Of a stretch of 64,000 bases of DNA, positions 26,001 to 32,090 are shown in pieces (position 1 is the stretch's first letter; every line of letters starts with the position of its first letter). The stretch spans positions 496,001 through 560,000 of the forward strand of contig NZ_VFQC01000001.1 of assembly GCF_006717075.1 (NCBI RefSeq), written 5' to 3'. The position numbers were made by a program, and so were the translations under genes. The DNA is from Haloactinospora alba. Lineage in GTDB: Bacteria; Actinomycetota; Actinomycetes; Streptosporangiales; Streptosporangiaceae. A model generated the notes under the pieces. That model did no database searches, was not told the DNA's origin, and saw only the letters and a list, made by a program, of their open reading frames with translations.

Positions 26001-26363
26001 GACCTGGACGATCGCATCTGGGTGCGAACCCGCATCATCGGGCACCGCGTGCTGGCCCGCGCCTGGACCATAACCCCGCCCACGGGTGAATCGATCGGAC
26101 CTGAGCTGGATACCAGCTACCAAGAACCTCCCGAGTGGCACATCGACCGGGAGATTACCGACCCCCTCACCGCGGGCCAGATCGGATTCAGCACGTCGAC
26201 GTTTAGCGGCTACTCGGGCACGGACCCGTCGATGCGGTACCAGCTCGTGGAGCTGGTCACTCCGCAGCGGATGACGGTGACCCGGTCCATCAACGGGGTC
26301 TCGAAAACACACGATGCGGGCACAGAAATCGGGCTTGCCACACCCGCGACCATCGCACTCTAA
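23070..26363 (+). CDS. PhoD-like metallophosphatase fused to minor tail C-terminal part
   Basis: 1097 residues, GTGA overlap. Residues 1-90 are Fn3-like. Residues 100-440 match PhoD-type metallophosphatases: AVAGDAG (Asp107), HLGDFFY (Asp149), AQDDHDLMDNN (198-205) and QADKHA (356-358) provide the usual metal ligands. From residue 444 the protein resumes the minor tail pattern (ALDYQAGHVSPPLEP, then RYTGSETFNV and AGWHVHKGTVDEARYP-type blocks) followed by carbohydrate-binding-like repeats (HNFETTIYGWRAVGS and a LamG-like block near residue 850). It may hydrolyse a phosphodiester or phosphoester at the host surface, for example teichoic acid. The phosphatase is placed inside, not at the end of, the minor tail protein. 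Confidence 0.78.
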   Translation: MSVVWTWHGAATPTSVWVRARVEGTDSSAELLVSEQEDMSGPVTYGPVSPDSVDMVSIDATGLDADTRYYYRWVIDDVEQTDFDGTFLTAPPDDGRPHNFIFAVAGDAGLTGNGDDSYITSGVSNNPVFDTMRNRALSEGWLGFCHLGDFFYRDGESTDASHFRDTYDDVLTYNGAEGASARQGRFFRSVNMTLAQDDHDLMDNNTDSTSPGRDPALTVYRESAPHYRLPAGDGAEGIYQSWRWGRVLFVQCDVRAYRDPNADFDDDPSSPKTMLGSGQKSWMERVLRNSDAQALVWIVPSLWLSDQGDQQNIGVSYSGGGYSHDSFRRFRQERKELVELLGDHGWLNSMVALQADKHALSMSTGPANPWGGFPLFMFASMDSGFSDTPEGQYDLGQSPGRQRYGTVRVEDSGHTIALHGTGYINDAVWRSHTAYAHVEPRTIALDYQAGHVSPPLEPTNDDQQLTNDFTASRQDGGEVRYERENGPVSVQDPPNGVGRYTGSETFNVASDDQLPSQAGWHVHKGTVDKARYPSVTVDLTDRTRAGLRPDVARLDVGDRVTIDNPPSFLPPEQIDLIAEGYEETINLDSWEITYNASPAESTQVAQVGPDLILNSNHNFETTIYGWRAVGSTVTRTREHAYRGQYAGRMEPDGTSSNARILTRMEDSPRVYAGIEYEFSVWVRSAAGYDVDMSVQWFDADGTSISFPFILPSTSIPAEEWTQLTASAVAPEDAHRLQWYINQRDTPASTDVLWVDQAIISDGADPGTNAPNRADTTGSELAVGVGADDTEFVVHTVQNERGDQGARWINSDGPTFTHPQQIPVDLRLAGEVVRVTRSEPAGWDLFRDARPADTWGTSESGHAWIDTTVADTTIGTSDSSQYGFVQLNASTETIRVQRLDLGTDIADCEVLWSVRTNQVSSGSSQLPSLLLRYQGGTDYYRCRVHLNADETVSVSITRGTSQVGGTVDLPLLTYAASADLDDRIWVRTRIIGHRVLARAWTITPPTGESIGPELDTSYQEPPEWHIDREITDPLTAGQIGFSTSTFSGYSGTDPSMRYQLVELVTPQRMTVTRSINGVSKTHDAGTEIGLATPATIAL

Positions 26364-26382
26364 CTAGGAATAGGGGAAAACT

Positions 26383-26922
26383 ATGCCGTGGCCGTGGTTC
26401 GCGGGACAGGTAATCACCGCTGACGACCTGAACCGATCCCGCACTCGCCAAGTGGTTCAGGCAGCTAACCAGGAAGTGGAATCCTCCACCACCCTGGTGC
26501 CGACCGAGGTCAGTATCCCTGTAGAGGCAGGGGCGACCTACTGGGTGTACACCGTTATCGCCTATTCCGCAGCCAGCACCCAGGTGACAGGCGCCGGCGG
26601 GCTTCGGTGGTCCTGGGATGTGCCGACGGGGACGGCGATGCCGCGCGTCACCGCAGCGTATTCCCTGGAGGATCCTGACAACGATGAAGACCTCAACACC
26701 GGTGGGAATGTGATTCTTCGGTCCCCGTCTGCGTCCACGGAGATGCGGGCGGAGGGAACGCACGTAGACAACTTCAACTCGGTTCACGAAAATGCGATTC
26801 TGCAGGTGGGCGGAGCGAGCGGGACGGCGACGTTGCAGTTCGCCCAGTGGAGTTCCTCCAGCACTCCCACCATTCTGCGTGGAATTCTGCGTACCCGATC
26901 GTTCTACACGCGCGTCCAATAG
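26383..26922 (+). CDS. Minor tail or tail fibre-like protein
   Basis: 179 residues. Begins MPWPWFAGQVITADDLNRSR, a phrase typical of actinophage tail proteins that start with a GQ..TADxLN element, followed by a beta-rich C-terminal domain with a conserved Ser/Thr content and VRDFYTRVQ-like ending. No enzyme motif. The position directly downstream of the tail tip genes suggests a tail fibre or receptor-binding component. Start ATG follows a weak purine-rich sequence. Confidence 0.65.
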   Translation: MPWPWFAGQVITADDLNRSRTRQVVQAANQEVESSTTLVPTEVSIPVEAGATYWVYTVIAYSAASTQVTGAGGLRWSWDVPTGTAMPRVTAAYSLEDPDNDEDLNTGGNVILRSPSASTEMRAEGTHVDNFNSVHENAILQVGGASGTATLQFAQWSSSSTPTILRGILRTRSFYTRVQ

Positions 26923-26934
26923 AAACGAGGCACC

Positions 26935-27183
26935 ATGCCCACTCCTGAGGGAGCGACCGAAGTAGAGTACCAGTTCAGCACCCGCGACTATCCTCCATAC
27001 ATCACGAGCTGGACCGTGGTGTTCGAGATAGGTTCCGGAACTTCGGGGGAAGCGATGCACACTATGGCCGAGGTTGCGGCGGACGCCATGGTGAATTGGC
27101 TCAGGTCAGAATATCCGGATTCCGACATTGACGCGTCACGGTCCTACACCGGAAGTATCGCAGGCGCGCCATGGCCCGAGTAG
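26935..27183 (+). CDS. Small acidic protein after tail genes
   Basis: 82 residues, ATG 12 bp after the previous stop with GAGGCACC upstream. Beta-rich N-terminus (VEYQFSTRDYPPYITSWTVVFEIG), then a helical part. No recognised family. Lies between tail fibre-like and coiled-coil genes. Could be a tail or lysis accessory protein; undecided. Confidence 0.5.
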   Translation: MPTPEGATEVEYQFSTRDYPPYITSWTVVFEIGSGTSGEAMHTMAEVAADAMVNWLRSEYPDSDIDASRSYTGSIAGAPWPE

Positions 27184-27204
27184 CTCAAGCGAGGGAGACG
27201 TGCT

Positions 27205-27438
27205 GTGCCTGATGATCGCGAAACGCGGGATCTGCTAGTTGAGATCCGGACTCGCCTCGACGTCGCGTTGACCAAGCAAGAGGATCACGAGTCCCGTATC
27301 CGGGACCTGTACCAGCGCATCGCCACGTGTGTCACTGGTGAGGATCTGCGGATCCAGCGTCGCCAGGTGATCGCGATGGCCACGGTGTGCGTGACGGTGG
27401 TGGGCGGCGTCGTCGGCCTGGTGACCGCACTGACCTAA
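27205..27438 (+). CDS. Coiled-coil protein with C-terminal membrane helix
   Basis: 77 residues from GTG after GAGGGAGA. Residues 5-45 form a coiled coil (DLLVEIRTRLDVALTKQEDHESRIRDL), and residues 55-77 a hydrophobic helix with a short tail. This layout is seen in XhlA/hemolysin-type and other holin accessory proteins. It lies 0.3 kb before a two-helix holin-like gene and 0.6 kb before the endolysin, so a role in lysis is likely. The N-terminus would face the cytoplasm. Confidence 0.65.
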   Translation: MPDDRETRDLLVEIRTRLDVALTKQEDHESRIRDLYQRIATCVTGEDLRIQRRQVIAMATVCVTVVGGVVGLVTALT

Positions 27439-27446
27439 GGAGACTC

Positions 27447-27638
27447 ATGCATCCGTCCACTGAGGCGATTCTCCAGCACTTCGCTTACGACCATCTTCCG
27501 CCGCACCTGCAAGAAATATCCGCGCCGTTCGCGCGTCTGGCCCATGACATGGCGGGCCGGCTGGATGGTCCGGAGTTGACCGTGGGGCTGCGCAAGCTTC
27601 TGGAGGCGAAGGACTGTATGGTCCGCGCCGCCCTCTGA
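27447..27638 (+). CDS. Conserved small phage protein, possible Acb2/Tad1-type sponge
   Basis: 63 residues, ATG after AAGGAG. Reads STEAILQHFAYDHLPPHLQEI, then two helices ending ELTVGLRKLLEAKDCMVRAAL. This is a widely conserved actinophage small protein. Its helix-turn-helix hairpin with the final conserved (A/G)LRKLLEAKD helix recalls the hairpin domain of the anti-CBASS (Acb2) and anti-Thoeris (Tad1) cyclic-nucleotide sponges, which are similar in length. I cannot check the structural match here, so the functional call is tentative. It sits in the lysis cassette between coiled-coil and holin-like genes, after AAGGAG. Confidence 0.55.
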   Translation: MHPSTEAILQHFAYDHLPPHLQEISAPFARLAHDMAGRLDGPELTVGLRKLLEAKDCMVRAAL

Positions 27639-27668
27639 CCTGCCTCATCGCGAGTCTGATTTTTGGAA

Positions 27669-27692
27669 CCCCGCCGTGCGCGGGGCTTTTTT
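27669..27692 (+). terminator. Terminator before holin-like gene
   Basis: CCCCGC (27669-27674) pairs with GCGGGG (27680-27685), followed by six T. It is followed by ATGCCCAAGGAGG, where the AAGGAGG serves the next gene. Third example of the hairpin plus ATGCC unit. Confidence 0.85.
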
Positions 27693-27709
27693 ATGCCCAA
27701 GGAGGGCTG

Positions 27710-27997
27710 ATGTCTCTCATTACGCAGCTGTATGACCGGGTGCGGTACCTGCTGCGGTATCGCCGTAACCCGGCCGTGTACGTGGCTATCGGGCTGGTGG
27801 TGGTGCTCACCGGGTGGCGGCTCGCCAACGGAATGCCGCTGGAGGACATCCTCACTGAGAACTACGTCGAGTCCATGCTGATCCTCGCGGGCGGCGTCAT
27901 CACCCGGCTGCAGGTCTGGTCGCCTGAATCCGTCGAAGATCTTTTCGCCGCCCAGGACGTGCCTGACGGCCACCTGGCCAGCGACGGGGAGGGCTGA
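27710..27997 (+). CDS. Holin-like membrane protein
   Basis: 95 residues from ATG with AAGGAGG upstream. The first 20 residues are basic (DRVRYLLRYRRN); residues 22-38 and 55-72 are hydrophobic helices, followed by an acidic C-terminus. Size, topology and position immediately before the endolysin support a class II-type holin or a phage membrane protein releasing the endolysin. No sequence-specific motif, so the call is from context. Confidence 0.7.
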   Translation: MSLITQLYDRVRYLLRYRRNPAVYVAIGLVVVLTGWRLANGMPLEDILTENYVESMLILAGGVITRLQVWSPESVEDLFAAQDVPDGHLASDGEG

Positions 27998-28000
27998 GTC

Positions 28001-28816
28001 GTGCCGGTGATCGAGTCGGCCGCCACGGTGGGTATCCCTTCTTCGATCGGGTCCTCCGCCCGGCCGAGGAGCGGGATCGTGGTGCACTACGTCGGCGCAT
28101 CCTCGGTGTCCCGCGGGTCGCACGCGAACTGTCGTGCCCAGGTGCGTGGGTGGCACCGGTACCACCGCGATGGCAATGGGTGGAGTGGCCTGGGCTACCA
28201 CTTCGCGATCTGTCACCACGGCATCGTGATGACGGGACGCGGCCTGAACCGGCGGGGTGCGCACGCCCCGGGCGCCAACGCGACCCACGTCGGGGTTCTG
28301 TTCATGCTCGGCGGGTCCCAGCGGCCTACCGAGGATCAGCTCGCTGGATGGCGCGAGTTCCGGGACTGGCTCTCCGGTAAGGGCGTGGACACCGGGGACG
28401 TCACCCCGCACTCCCGGTGGACCAGCACATCCTGCCCCGGCGACCACCTGCGGAGCCGGGTATCCAACAACTGGGGAACCGGCGGATCCGCCGGCGTGGA
28501 GGAGGACCCATTGATCGGACTTAGCAAGGGCGACACCGGCGAGGCCGTTAAGGGCTTGCAGGCGCTCATCCAGTACGCCGGCGGCGAGTTGCCCAAGCAT
28601 GGGGTGGATGGCGACTACGGCGACGAGACCGCGGCAGGGCTGCTGGCGGTGCGCGCCAGCGTCGGGTCGACGGCCAAGCCTGGCTGGGGCGATACCGTGA
28701 CCGGTTATGCCTACGCGCAGTTGATGCGTGCCGTCGCCCGCGCCGAAGGCGGCGGTGACACCGCGTCGCTGCCCGAGACGGTGTCGGTGTCGGGAGAGCT
28801 GCACGTGGGAGGCTGA
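28001..28816 (+). CDS. Endolysin, amidase plus peptidoglycan-binding domain
   Basis: 271 residues, GTG start after GGGGAGGG. Residues 20-155 match N-acetylmuramoyl-L-alanine amidase (amidase_2/PGRP fold): IVVHYVG, WHRYHRDGNGWSGLGYHF, then HSRWTSTSCPGDHL, which gives the zinc His and Cys. Residues about 172-255 match a PG_binding_1 domain (SKGDTGEAVKGLQALIQYAG, GDYGDETAAGL). It cuts the amide bond between muramic acid and the stem peptide to release progeny. Followed by a strong terminator, ending the late operon. Confidence 0.93.
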   Translation: MPVIESAATVGIPSSIGSSARPRSGIVVHYVGASSVSRGSHANCRAQVRGWHRYHRDGNGWSGLGYHFAICHHGIVMTGRGLNRRGAHAPGANATHVGVLFMLGGSQRPTEDQLAGWREFRDWLSGKGVDTGDVTPHSRWTSTSCPGDHLRSRVSNNWGTGGSAGVEEDPLIGLSKGDTGEAVKGLQALIQYAGGELPKHGVDGDYGDETAAGLLAVRASVGSTAKPGWGDTVTGYAYAQLMRAVARAEGGGDTASLPETVSVSGELHVGG

Positions 28817-28836
28817 CCGCTCAGCCCGCAGAGAAG

Positions 28837-28869
28837 CGCCCGCTCACCTGATGGTGGGCGGGCGTTCTT
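28837..28869 (+). terminator. Terminator after endolysin
   Basis: Bases 28837-28848 pair with 28853-28864 over 12 bp (one G-T pair) around TGAT, followed by TTCTT. Probably bidirectional, as a minus-strand gene ends 12 bp away. Confidence 0.85.
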
Positions 28870-28875
28870 CGTGTG

Positions 28876-29076
28876 TCAGGGGTCCTGTGCGCGTCGTGCT
28901 CTCACCCGCGTCACGAGTTCGAGGTAGCGGTACATACCCAGGCTGGCGATGAGGATGTCGCGCACGTCGGCGCGGTCCTTAGGGGTGAGGCTGTTCCGAA
29001 GGGTGTCCATCCACGCCTCGTCCTCGGCGGCCTGGGCGTCGCTGATGTCGTCGTCCATGGGGCCGGTTATACCCAT
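28876..29076 (-). CDS. Small hypothetical protein on the minus strand
   Basis: 66 residues (or 60 from the ATG at 29058). Acidic N-terminus (MDDDISDAQAAEDEAW), then NSLTPKDRADVRDILIASLGMYRYLELVTRVRARR, which is helical. Converges on the endolysin with a terminator between. No known domain. The flanking bases 29077-29240 hold no convincing gene but a 9-bp inverted repeat. May be host or phage. Confidence 0.45.
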   Translation of the reverse strand: MGITGPMDDDISDAQAAEDEAWMDTLRNSLTPKDRADVRDILIASLGMYRYLELVTRVRARRAQDP

Positions 29077-29132
29077 GGGGCCGCCCCCGGGCGCAGTGTG
29101 AGAGGGGAAGGGCGCCCGGGGGCGGGTGTGAG

Positions 29133-29164
29133 CCCCGAGCGCTGGTCCGCCACAACGCTCGGGG
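29133..29164. repeat. 9-bp perfect inverted repeat
   Basis: CCCCGAGCG (29133-29141) pairs with CGCTCGGGG (29156-29164) around 14 bases. It lies between two minus-strand genes and could be a terminator for the downstream-reading minus cluster, without a T-run. Confidence 0.5.
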
Positions 29165-29240
29165 GTGGGGTGCGTGCGTTCCCCCGCGCCACGCACGCAC
29201 CCCGTGCGCGCCTCGGCCGCGACGCGCATTCCGTGATGGT

Positions 29241-29642
29241 CTACTCGCGGAGTTCGACCGGGATCCAGTCGGTCAGGGTGCGCGGGTTGGCGTGGCGCAC
29301 CGGGCCGCCCTTGGCAGGCCGCACCAGGACGTCACCCTGAGCCGTGCCGGGCTGGGGTGCGTGGCCGGTAACCACGTACACGGTGAAACTCGCCCCGTGC
29401 AGCCGCACCCGCAGCCCCACGGGCCACCGGCACTGCAGGAACGACAGATCCCCACCGGAAAGGCGCTCCACCGTGTCCGGGTGGACGGTGACCGTGTGGG
29501 CATCGCCGACCGTGTCGCGGGGTGCGATCCGCAGCATCCCGTCAGGGCGTTGCACGACGACGTCCCACGGGGTGAGACCGTCGGGTTCCCCGGACAGCCG
29601 CACCCACATGCCGGGTTCCCACCCGGGCTCTACTCCTCGCAC
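29241..29642 (-). CDS. Hypothetical beta-rich protein
   Basis: 133 residues from a GTG at 29642 that follows GGAGGTGG and overlaps the upstream gene by 13 bp. The centre (MWVRLSGEPDGLTPWDVVVQRPDG, then VHPDTVERLSGGDL) is beta-rich, ending NPRTLTDWIPVELRE. No recognised family. Part of the coupled minus-strand set that runs from 30512. Confidence 0.55.
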   Translation of the reverse strand: MRGVEPGWEPGMWVRLSGEPDGLTPWDVVVQRPDGMLRIAPRDTVGDAHTVTVHPDTVERLSGGDLSFLQCRWPVGLRVRLHGASFTVYVVTGHAPQPGTAQGDVLVRPAKGGPVRHANPRTLTDWIPVELRE

Positions 29643-29842
29643 GGGCCACCACCTCCCCCAGCGCTGTGTTGGTGGGAAACCGTTCCCGTGTTCTCGTCGC
29701 CGAGCCAGGCAACCACGCGGGCATGCAGTTCCTGCAGGATGTCGCGCAACTGGCCGGGCCACAGGGCGTCGTCGTCCATAGCCTGGGAGAGCTGCTCCAC
29801 CAGGTCGAGCAGTTCGCGGCGTTCCCGCGGTGTGAGGTTCAC
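29630..29842 (-). CDS. Small helical protein in minus cluster
   Basis: 70 residues. The first 45 residues form amphipathic helices (RERRELLDLVEQLSQAMDDD, QLRDILQELHARVVAWLG), followed by a flexible glycine-rich tail. The ATG overlaps the end of the upstream BldC-like gene by 4 bp and the stop overlaps the next gene by 13 bp. Unknown function. Confidence 0.55.
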   Translation of the reverse strand: MNLTPRERRELLDLVEQLSQAMDDDALWPGQLRDILQELHARVVAWLGDENTGTVSHQHSAGGGGGPCEE

Positions 29843-30057
29843 GGCTGGTCACCCCCCTCCTCCTGGTGGTTCATGGCGGCCATGAGGTCCTGGACCTGGC
29901 CGGGCGTGAACCGGCGGTGCCCGCCCGGGGTGACCAGTGCCGGGTCCAGGCGGCCCTCGCGCACCCAGACGTTGACTGCGGCGGTGGTCACGCCGAACGC
30001 CTCGGCCACGTCACCGGGACGCAACAACGGAGAGGACCAGCTCTCGGGGATACTCAC
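29839..30057 (-). CDS. BldC/MerR-like DNA-binding protein
   Basis: 72 residues, GTG overlapping the upstream stop as GTGA. LLRPGDVAEAFGVTTAAVNVWVREGRLDPALVTPGGHRRFTPGQV is a classical MerR-type winged HTH with no effector domain, as in BldC-like regulators. It probably binds DNA as a head-to-tail oligomer. The whole protein is the DNA-binding domain plus a short acidic tail. Likely regulator within this small cluster or of an adjacent promoter. Confidence 0.8.
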   Translation of the reverse strand: MSIPESWSSPLLRPGDVAEAFGVTTAAVNVWVREGRLDPALVTPGGHRRFTPGQVQDLMAAMNHQEEGGDQP

Positions 30058-30512
30058 CAGGCCACCCCCGCACGGTTCTCTTCGCGTTGGGACTTCCACG
30101 CGCGCACCAGCGGGGACAACTCCGCGCGGAGGTCGTCCAACCCGTCGCCGTATGCCGGCGGGGCGGAAGGTTCCGGCGCGGGGACGGCGGCACCGCAGGC
30201 GGGGCAGTGCCCCTCTTCCTCCCGCTGTTGGCGCAGGCGCTCGAGCTCGGTCACGTAGGGCCGCACGGGGCTGTGCTCCTCGGGGTCGAGCAGTTCGGGT
30301 TCGGGAAGCGGGTGAGTCAGTGGGTCCGGCAGTACTTCCGACGATCGCGGCGGCGGCACGGTGAAGCGGCGGGCTGATTCCCGACGGCGGGGCGCAAGCG
30401 GCACCGCGACGCGCGGTTCCAGGCGTTCCTGGCGGTCCCGGTAGCGCGTGGGTGGGAACAGGGCGATAGCCAGCATCAGGAGCAGCGTCCATAGGGACGC
30501 GAGGTTGCGCAT
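30054..30512 (-). CDS. Membrane-anchored zinc-ribbon protein
   Basis: 152 residues. N-terminal hydrophobic helix (residues 4-20, LASLWTLLLMLAIALF) then a long proline/arginine-rich linker, and a CPACGAAVP knuckle near residue 104. GAGGTGAG lies just upstream of the ATG. It begins the minus-strand cluster and is divergent from the XRE regulator. The topology would leave the soluble part in the cytoplasm or outside; I cannot decide. Function unknown. Confidence 0.55.
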   Translation of the reverse strand: MRNLASLWTLLLMLAIALFPPTRYRDRQERLEPRVAVPLAPRRRESARRFTVPPPRSSEVLPDPLTHPLPEPELLDPEEHSPVRPYVTELERLRQQREEEGHCPACGAAVPAPEPSAPPAYGDGLDDLRAELSPLVRAWKSQREENRAGVAW

Positions 30513-30601
30513 AGCTCACCTCGGGTGATCAGGCCGCCCGGGATCAGGCGGCGGGAAATGATTGGGCACTGCCATAGTGAATGTTGGTCGCTAAAATCGC
30601 A

Positions 30602-30623
30602 ATACCGAAAGATGGATCGGTAT
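30602..30623. promoter_or_regulatory. Palindrome in the divergent intergenic region
   Basis: ATACCGA (30602-30608) and TCGGTAT (30617-30623) form a perfect 7-bp inverted repeat with an 8-bp spacer, in the gap between the minus cluster and the XRE gene. A further copy of ATACCGAAA occurs at about 30715, just before the XRE ribosome-binding site. It is a plausible operator for the XRE protein or the BldC-like protein. No binding data. Confidence 0.55.
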
Positions 30624-30730
30624 GCGCTGTAGAGCATCAACAGCCAACTAGAGAATTGGTAGTTAGCGAAATGTCCGAGAGTGAGAAGTTCGCCGTAGGA
30701 TCGGGAGACAGCCATACCGAAAGGAGCGAC

Positions 30731-31558
30731 GTGCCCGGCAGCCCCATCGCACGGAGACGACGTCTTTCATCGGAGCTGCGCGTCTTGCGGGAGGACACCG
30801 GACGCACGGCACAGGAGGTAACCGATGCGCTCGGGTGGTCACGTGGCAAGCTGACTCACATCGAGCAAAACCAGTGGAAGCGTCCCAACGTCCGTGACGT
30901 CGAGGACCTCCTCGACGAGTACAAGATCACCGACGAAACCAAACGTGAGGAACTACTGACTCTGGCCAGCCAAGCCCGACAGCGCGGATGGTGGTCGAGC
31001 TTCACCGATGCTCTCGGCACCGGCATGTTCGTCGGCTTGGAGGCTGAAGCTCGTAGCATCCGAACGTTTGAGGCATTGGCTATCCCTGGTCTGCTCCAGA
31101 CTGAGGACTACGCTCGTGCCGTGATCCGCGGTGGAGGATTCGTCGATGAGGAGGAAATCAGCCGCCGCGTGCAGGCCCGCATGCTGCGCAAGCAAGTACT
31201 CGAGGCAAAGAACGCGCCGCTGTTCTGGGCGATCATCGACGAGTCGGCGCTACGTAAGGTCACTCCGGAGCTTAAGGGACAGCTGCAGCACCTGCTCGAT
31301 GTGCAACGCTCCAGCGTCGGCATCCAAGTACTGCCGGACTCAATCGGCCCGCACGCCGCGATGACCGGGTCGTTCGTGATCCTGGATTTCCCAGAGCCAG
31401 ACACTCCAGTGGTCTACCTAGACACAGGCTCTGATGAACTGTATCTAGAAAAACCTGCTCACCTGGAGCGATACGAGACCTTGTGGCGGTATAGCCAAGC
31501 AGCAGCTCTTTCGGTGGACGAGTCGCGTCGCTTCATCGAAGAGCTGCTCGAGACATAA
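30731..31558 (+). CDS. XRE family regulator with DUF5753 (Scr1/WhiJ-like)
   Basis: 275 residues from GTG with AAAGGAG 6 bases upstream. Residues 10-60 are an XRE HTH (ELRVLREDTGRTAQEVTDALGWSRGKLTHIEQNQW). Residues 90-270 match DUF5753 (FVGLEAEARSIRTFEALAIPGLLQTEDYARAV, WAIIDESALRK, QVLPDSIGPHAAMTGSFVILDFP). Such proteins are paired with small DUF397 proteins in actinomycetes and act in developmental or antitoxin-like control. A DUF397 gene follows 16 bp downstream. An ATG at 30671 is a less likely start as it has no ribosome-binding site. Lower GC than the surroundings. Confidence 0.9.
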   Translation: MPGSPIARRRRLSSELRVLREDTGRTAQEVTDALGWSRGKLTHIEQNQWKRPNVRDVEDLLDEYKITDETKREELLTLASQARQRGWWSSFTDALGTGMFVGLEAEARSIRTFEALAIPGLLQTEDYARAVIRGGGFVDEEEISRRVQARMLRKQVLEAKNAPLFWAIIDESALRKVTPELKGQLQHLLDVQRSSVGIQVLPDSIGPHAAMTGSFVILDFPEPDTPVVYLDTGSDELYLEKPAHLERYETLWRYSQAAALSVDESRRFIEELLET

Positions 31559-31574
31559 TAGAAGGTTGCTTGTC

Positions 31575-31778
31575 ATGAAACCCAGCATTTCCCGTAACGA
31601 AGTGGTCTTCCGGAAGAGCTCTTACAGCAGCTCCCATGGACAGAACTGCGTAGAGGTCGCCGAGCTCTCCGGTGGAGCCGCCGTGCGCGACTCCCAGCAC
31701 CCCGATCACGGGCACATTCCGTTCTCAATCGCCGAATGGCGCGCGTTTGTTGAAGGCGTGCGCTCCGGCGAGATCTGA
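31575..31778 (+). CDS. DUF397 protein, partner of the XRE regulator
   Basis: 67 residues. Shows the DUF397 signature FRKSSYSSSHGQNCVEVA, then AVRDSQHPDHGHIPFSIAEWRAFVEGVR. DUF397 proteins bind or neutralise their neighbouring XRE/DUF5753 proteins in several Streptomyces systems. Starts 16 bp after the XRE stop, with GAAGG upstream, and ends 17 bp before an 11-bp hairpin that ends the operon. Confidence 0.93.
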   Translation: MKPSISRNEVVFRKSSYSSSHGQNCVEVAELSGGAAVRDSQHPDHGHIPFSIAEWRAFVEGVRSGEI

Positions 31779-31795
31779 CGACGCCCGCAACACAA

Positions 31796-31824
31796 GTACC
31801 CCCGGGGATTTCTCCCGGGGGTAC
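31796..31824 (+). terminator. Terminator-like hairpin after DUF397
   Basis: GTACCCCCGGG (31796-31806) pairs with CCCGGGGGTAC (31814-31824) around GATTTCT. Perfect 11-bp stem without a downstream T-run. Confidence 0.75.
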
Positions 31825-31890
31825 GTGCTGCATTTACCCAATGCATTTCCCACATAGATCCTACCCTGTTGTAGCTCGAGGTAGCCAGGC

Positions 31891-31998
31891 ATGGTTACCG
31901 CTGTCCGCGACACCCAGAACCGGGACGCCGGGCACCTGTCGTTCTCCGCCACGGAGTGGAAGGCGTTCCTCGACGAGGTCCGTGCCGAGAACCTGTAA
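31891..31998 (+). pseudogene. Remnant of a second DUF397 gene
   Basis: A 35-codon frame reads AVRDTQNRDAGHLSFSATEWKAFLDEVRAENL, the C-terminal half of DUF397. The N-terminal FRKSSYS block is missing; upstream bases retain a VEVA-like stretch in another frame (GAGGTAGCC), suggesting a frameshift or deletion. There is no matching XRE gene. A degraded extra copy of the adjacent system. Confidence 0.75.
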
Positions 31999-32042
31999 CC
32001 CCTTCGCCCCGTGGTGACCCCCGATCACGGGACGAACGCGTC

Positions 32043-32064
32043 AGCCCCGGTTCGTCCGGGGGCT
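32043..32064 (+). terminator. Terminator-like hairpin
   Basis: AGCCCCGG (32043-32050) pairs with CCGGGGGCT (32056-32064, one extra G), followed by GTTGTT. It lies between the DUF397 remnant and the end of a minus-strand gene, so it could end both. Confidence 0.65.
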
Positions 32065-32090
32065 GTTGTTCCGGGCCGGCTGGGGGATGT

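Noticed and set aside
30581-30730. Longer XRE regulator start
   Set aside because: The early stretch has no HTH homology and contains the operator-like palindrome; GTG 30731 has AAAGGAG.
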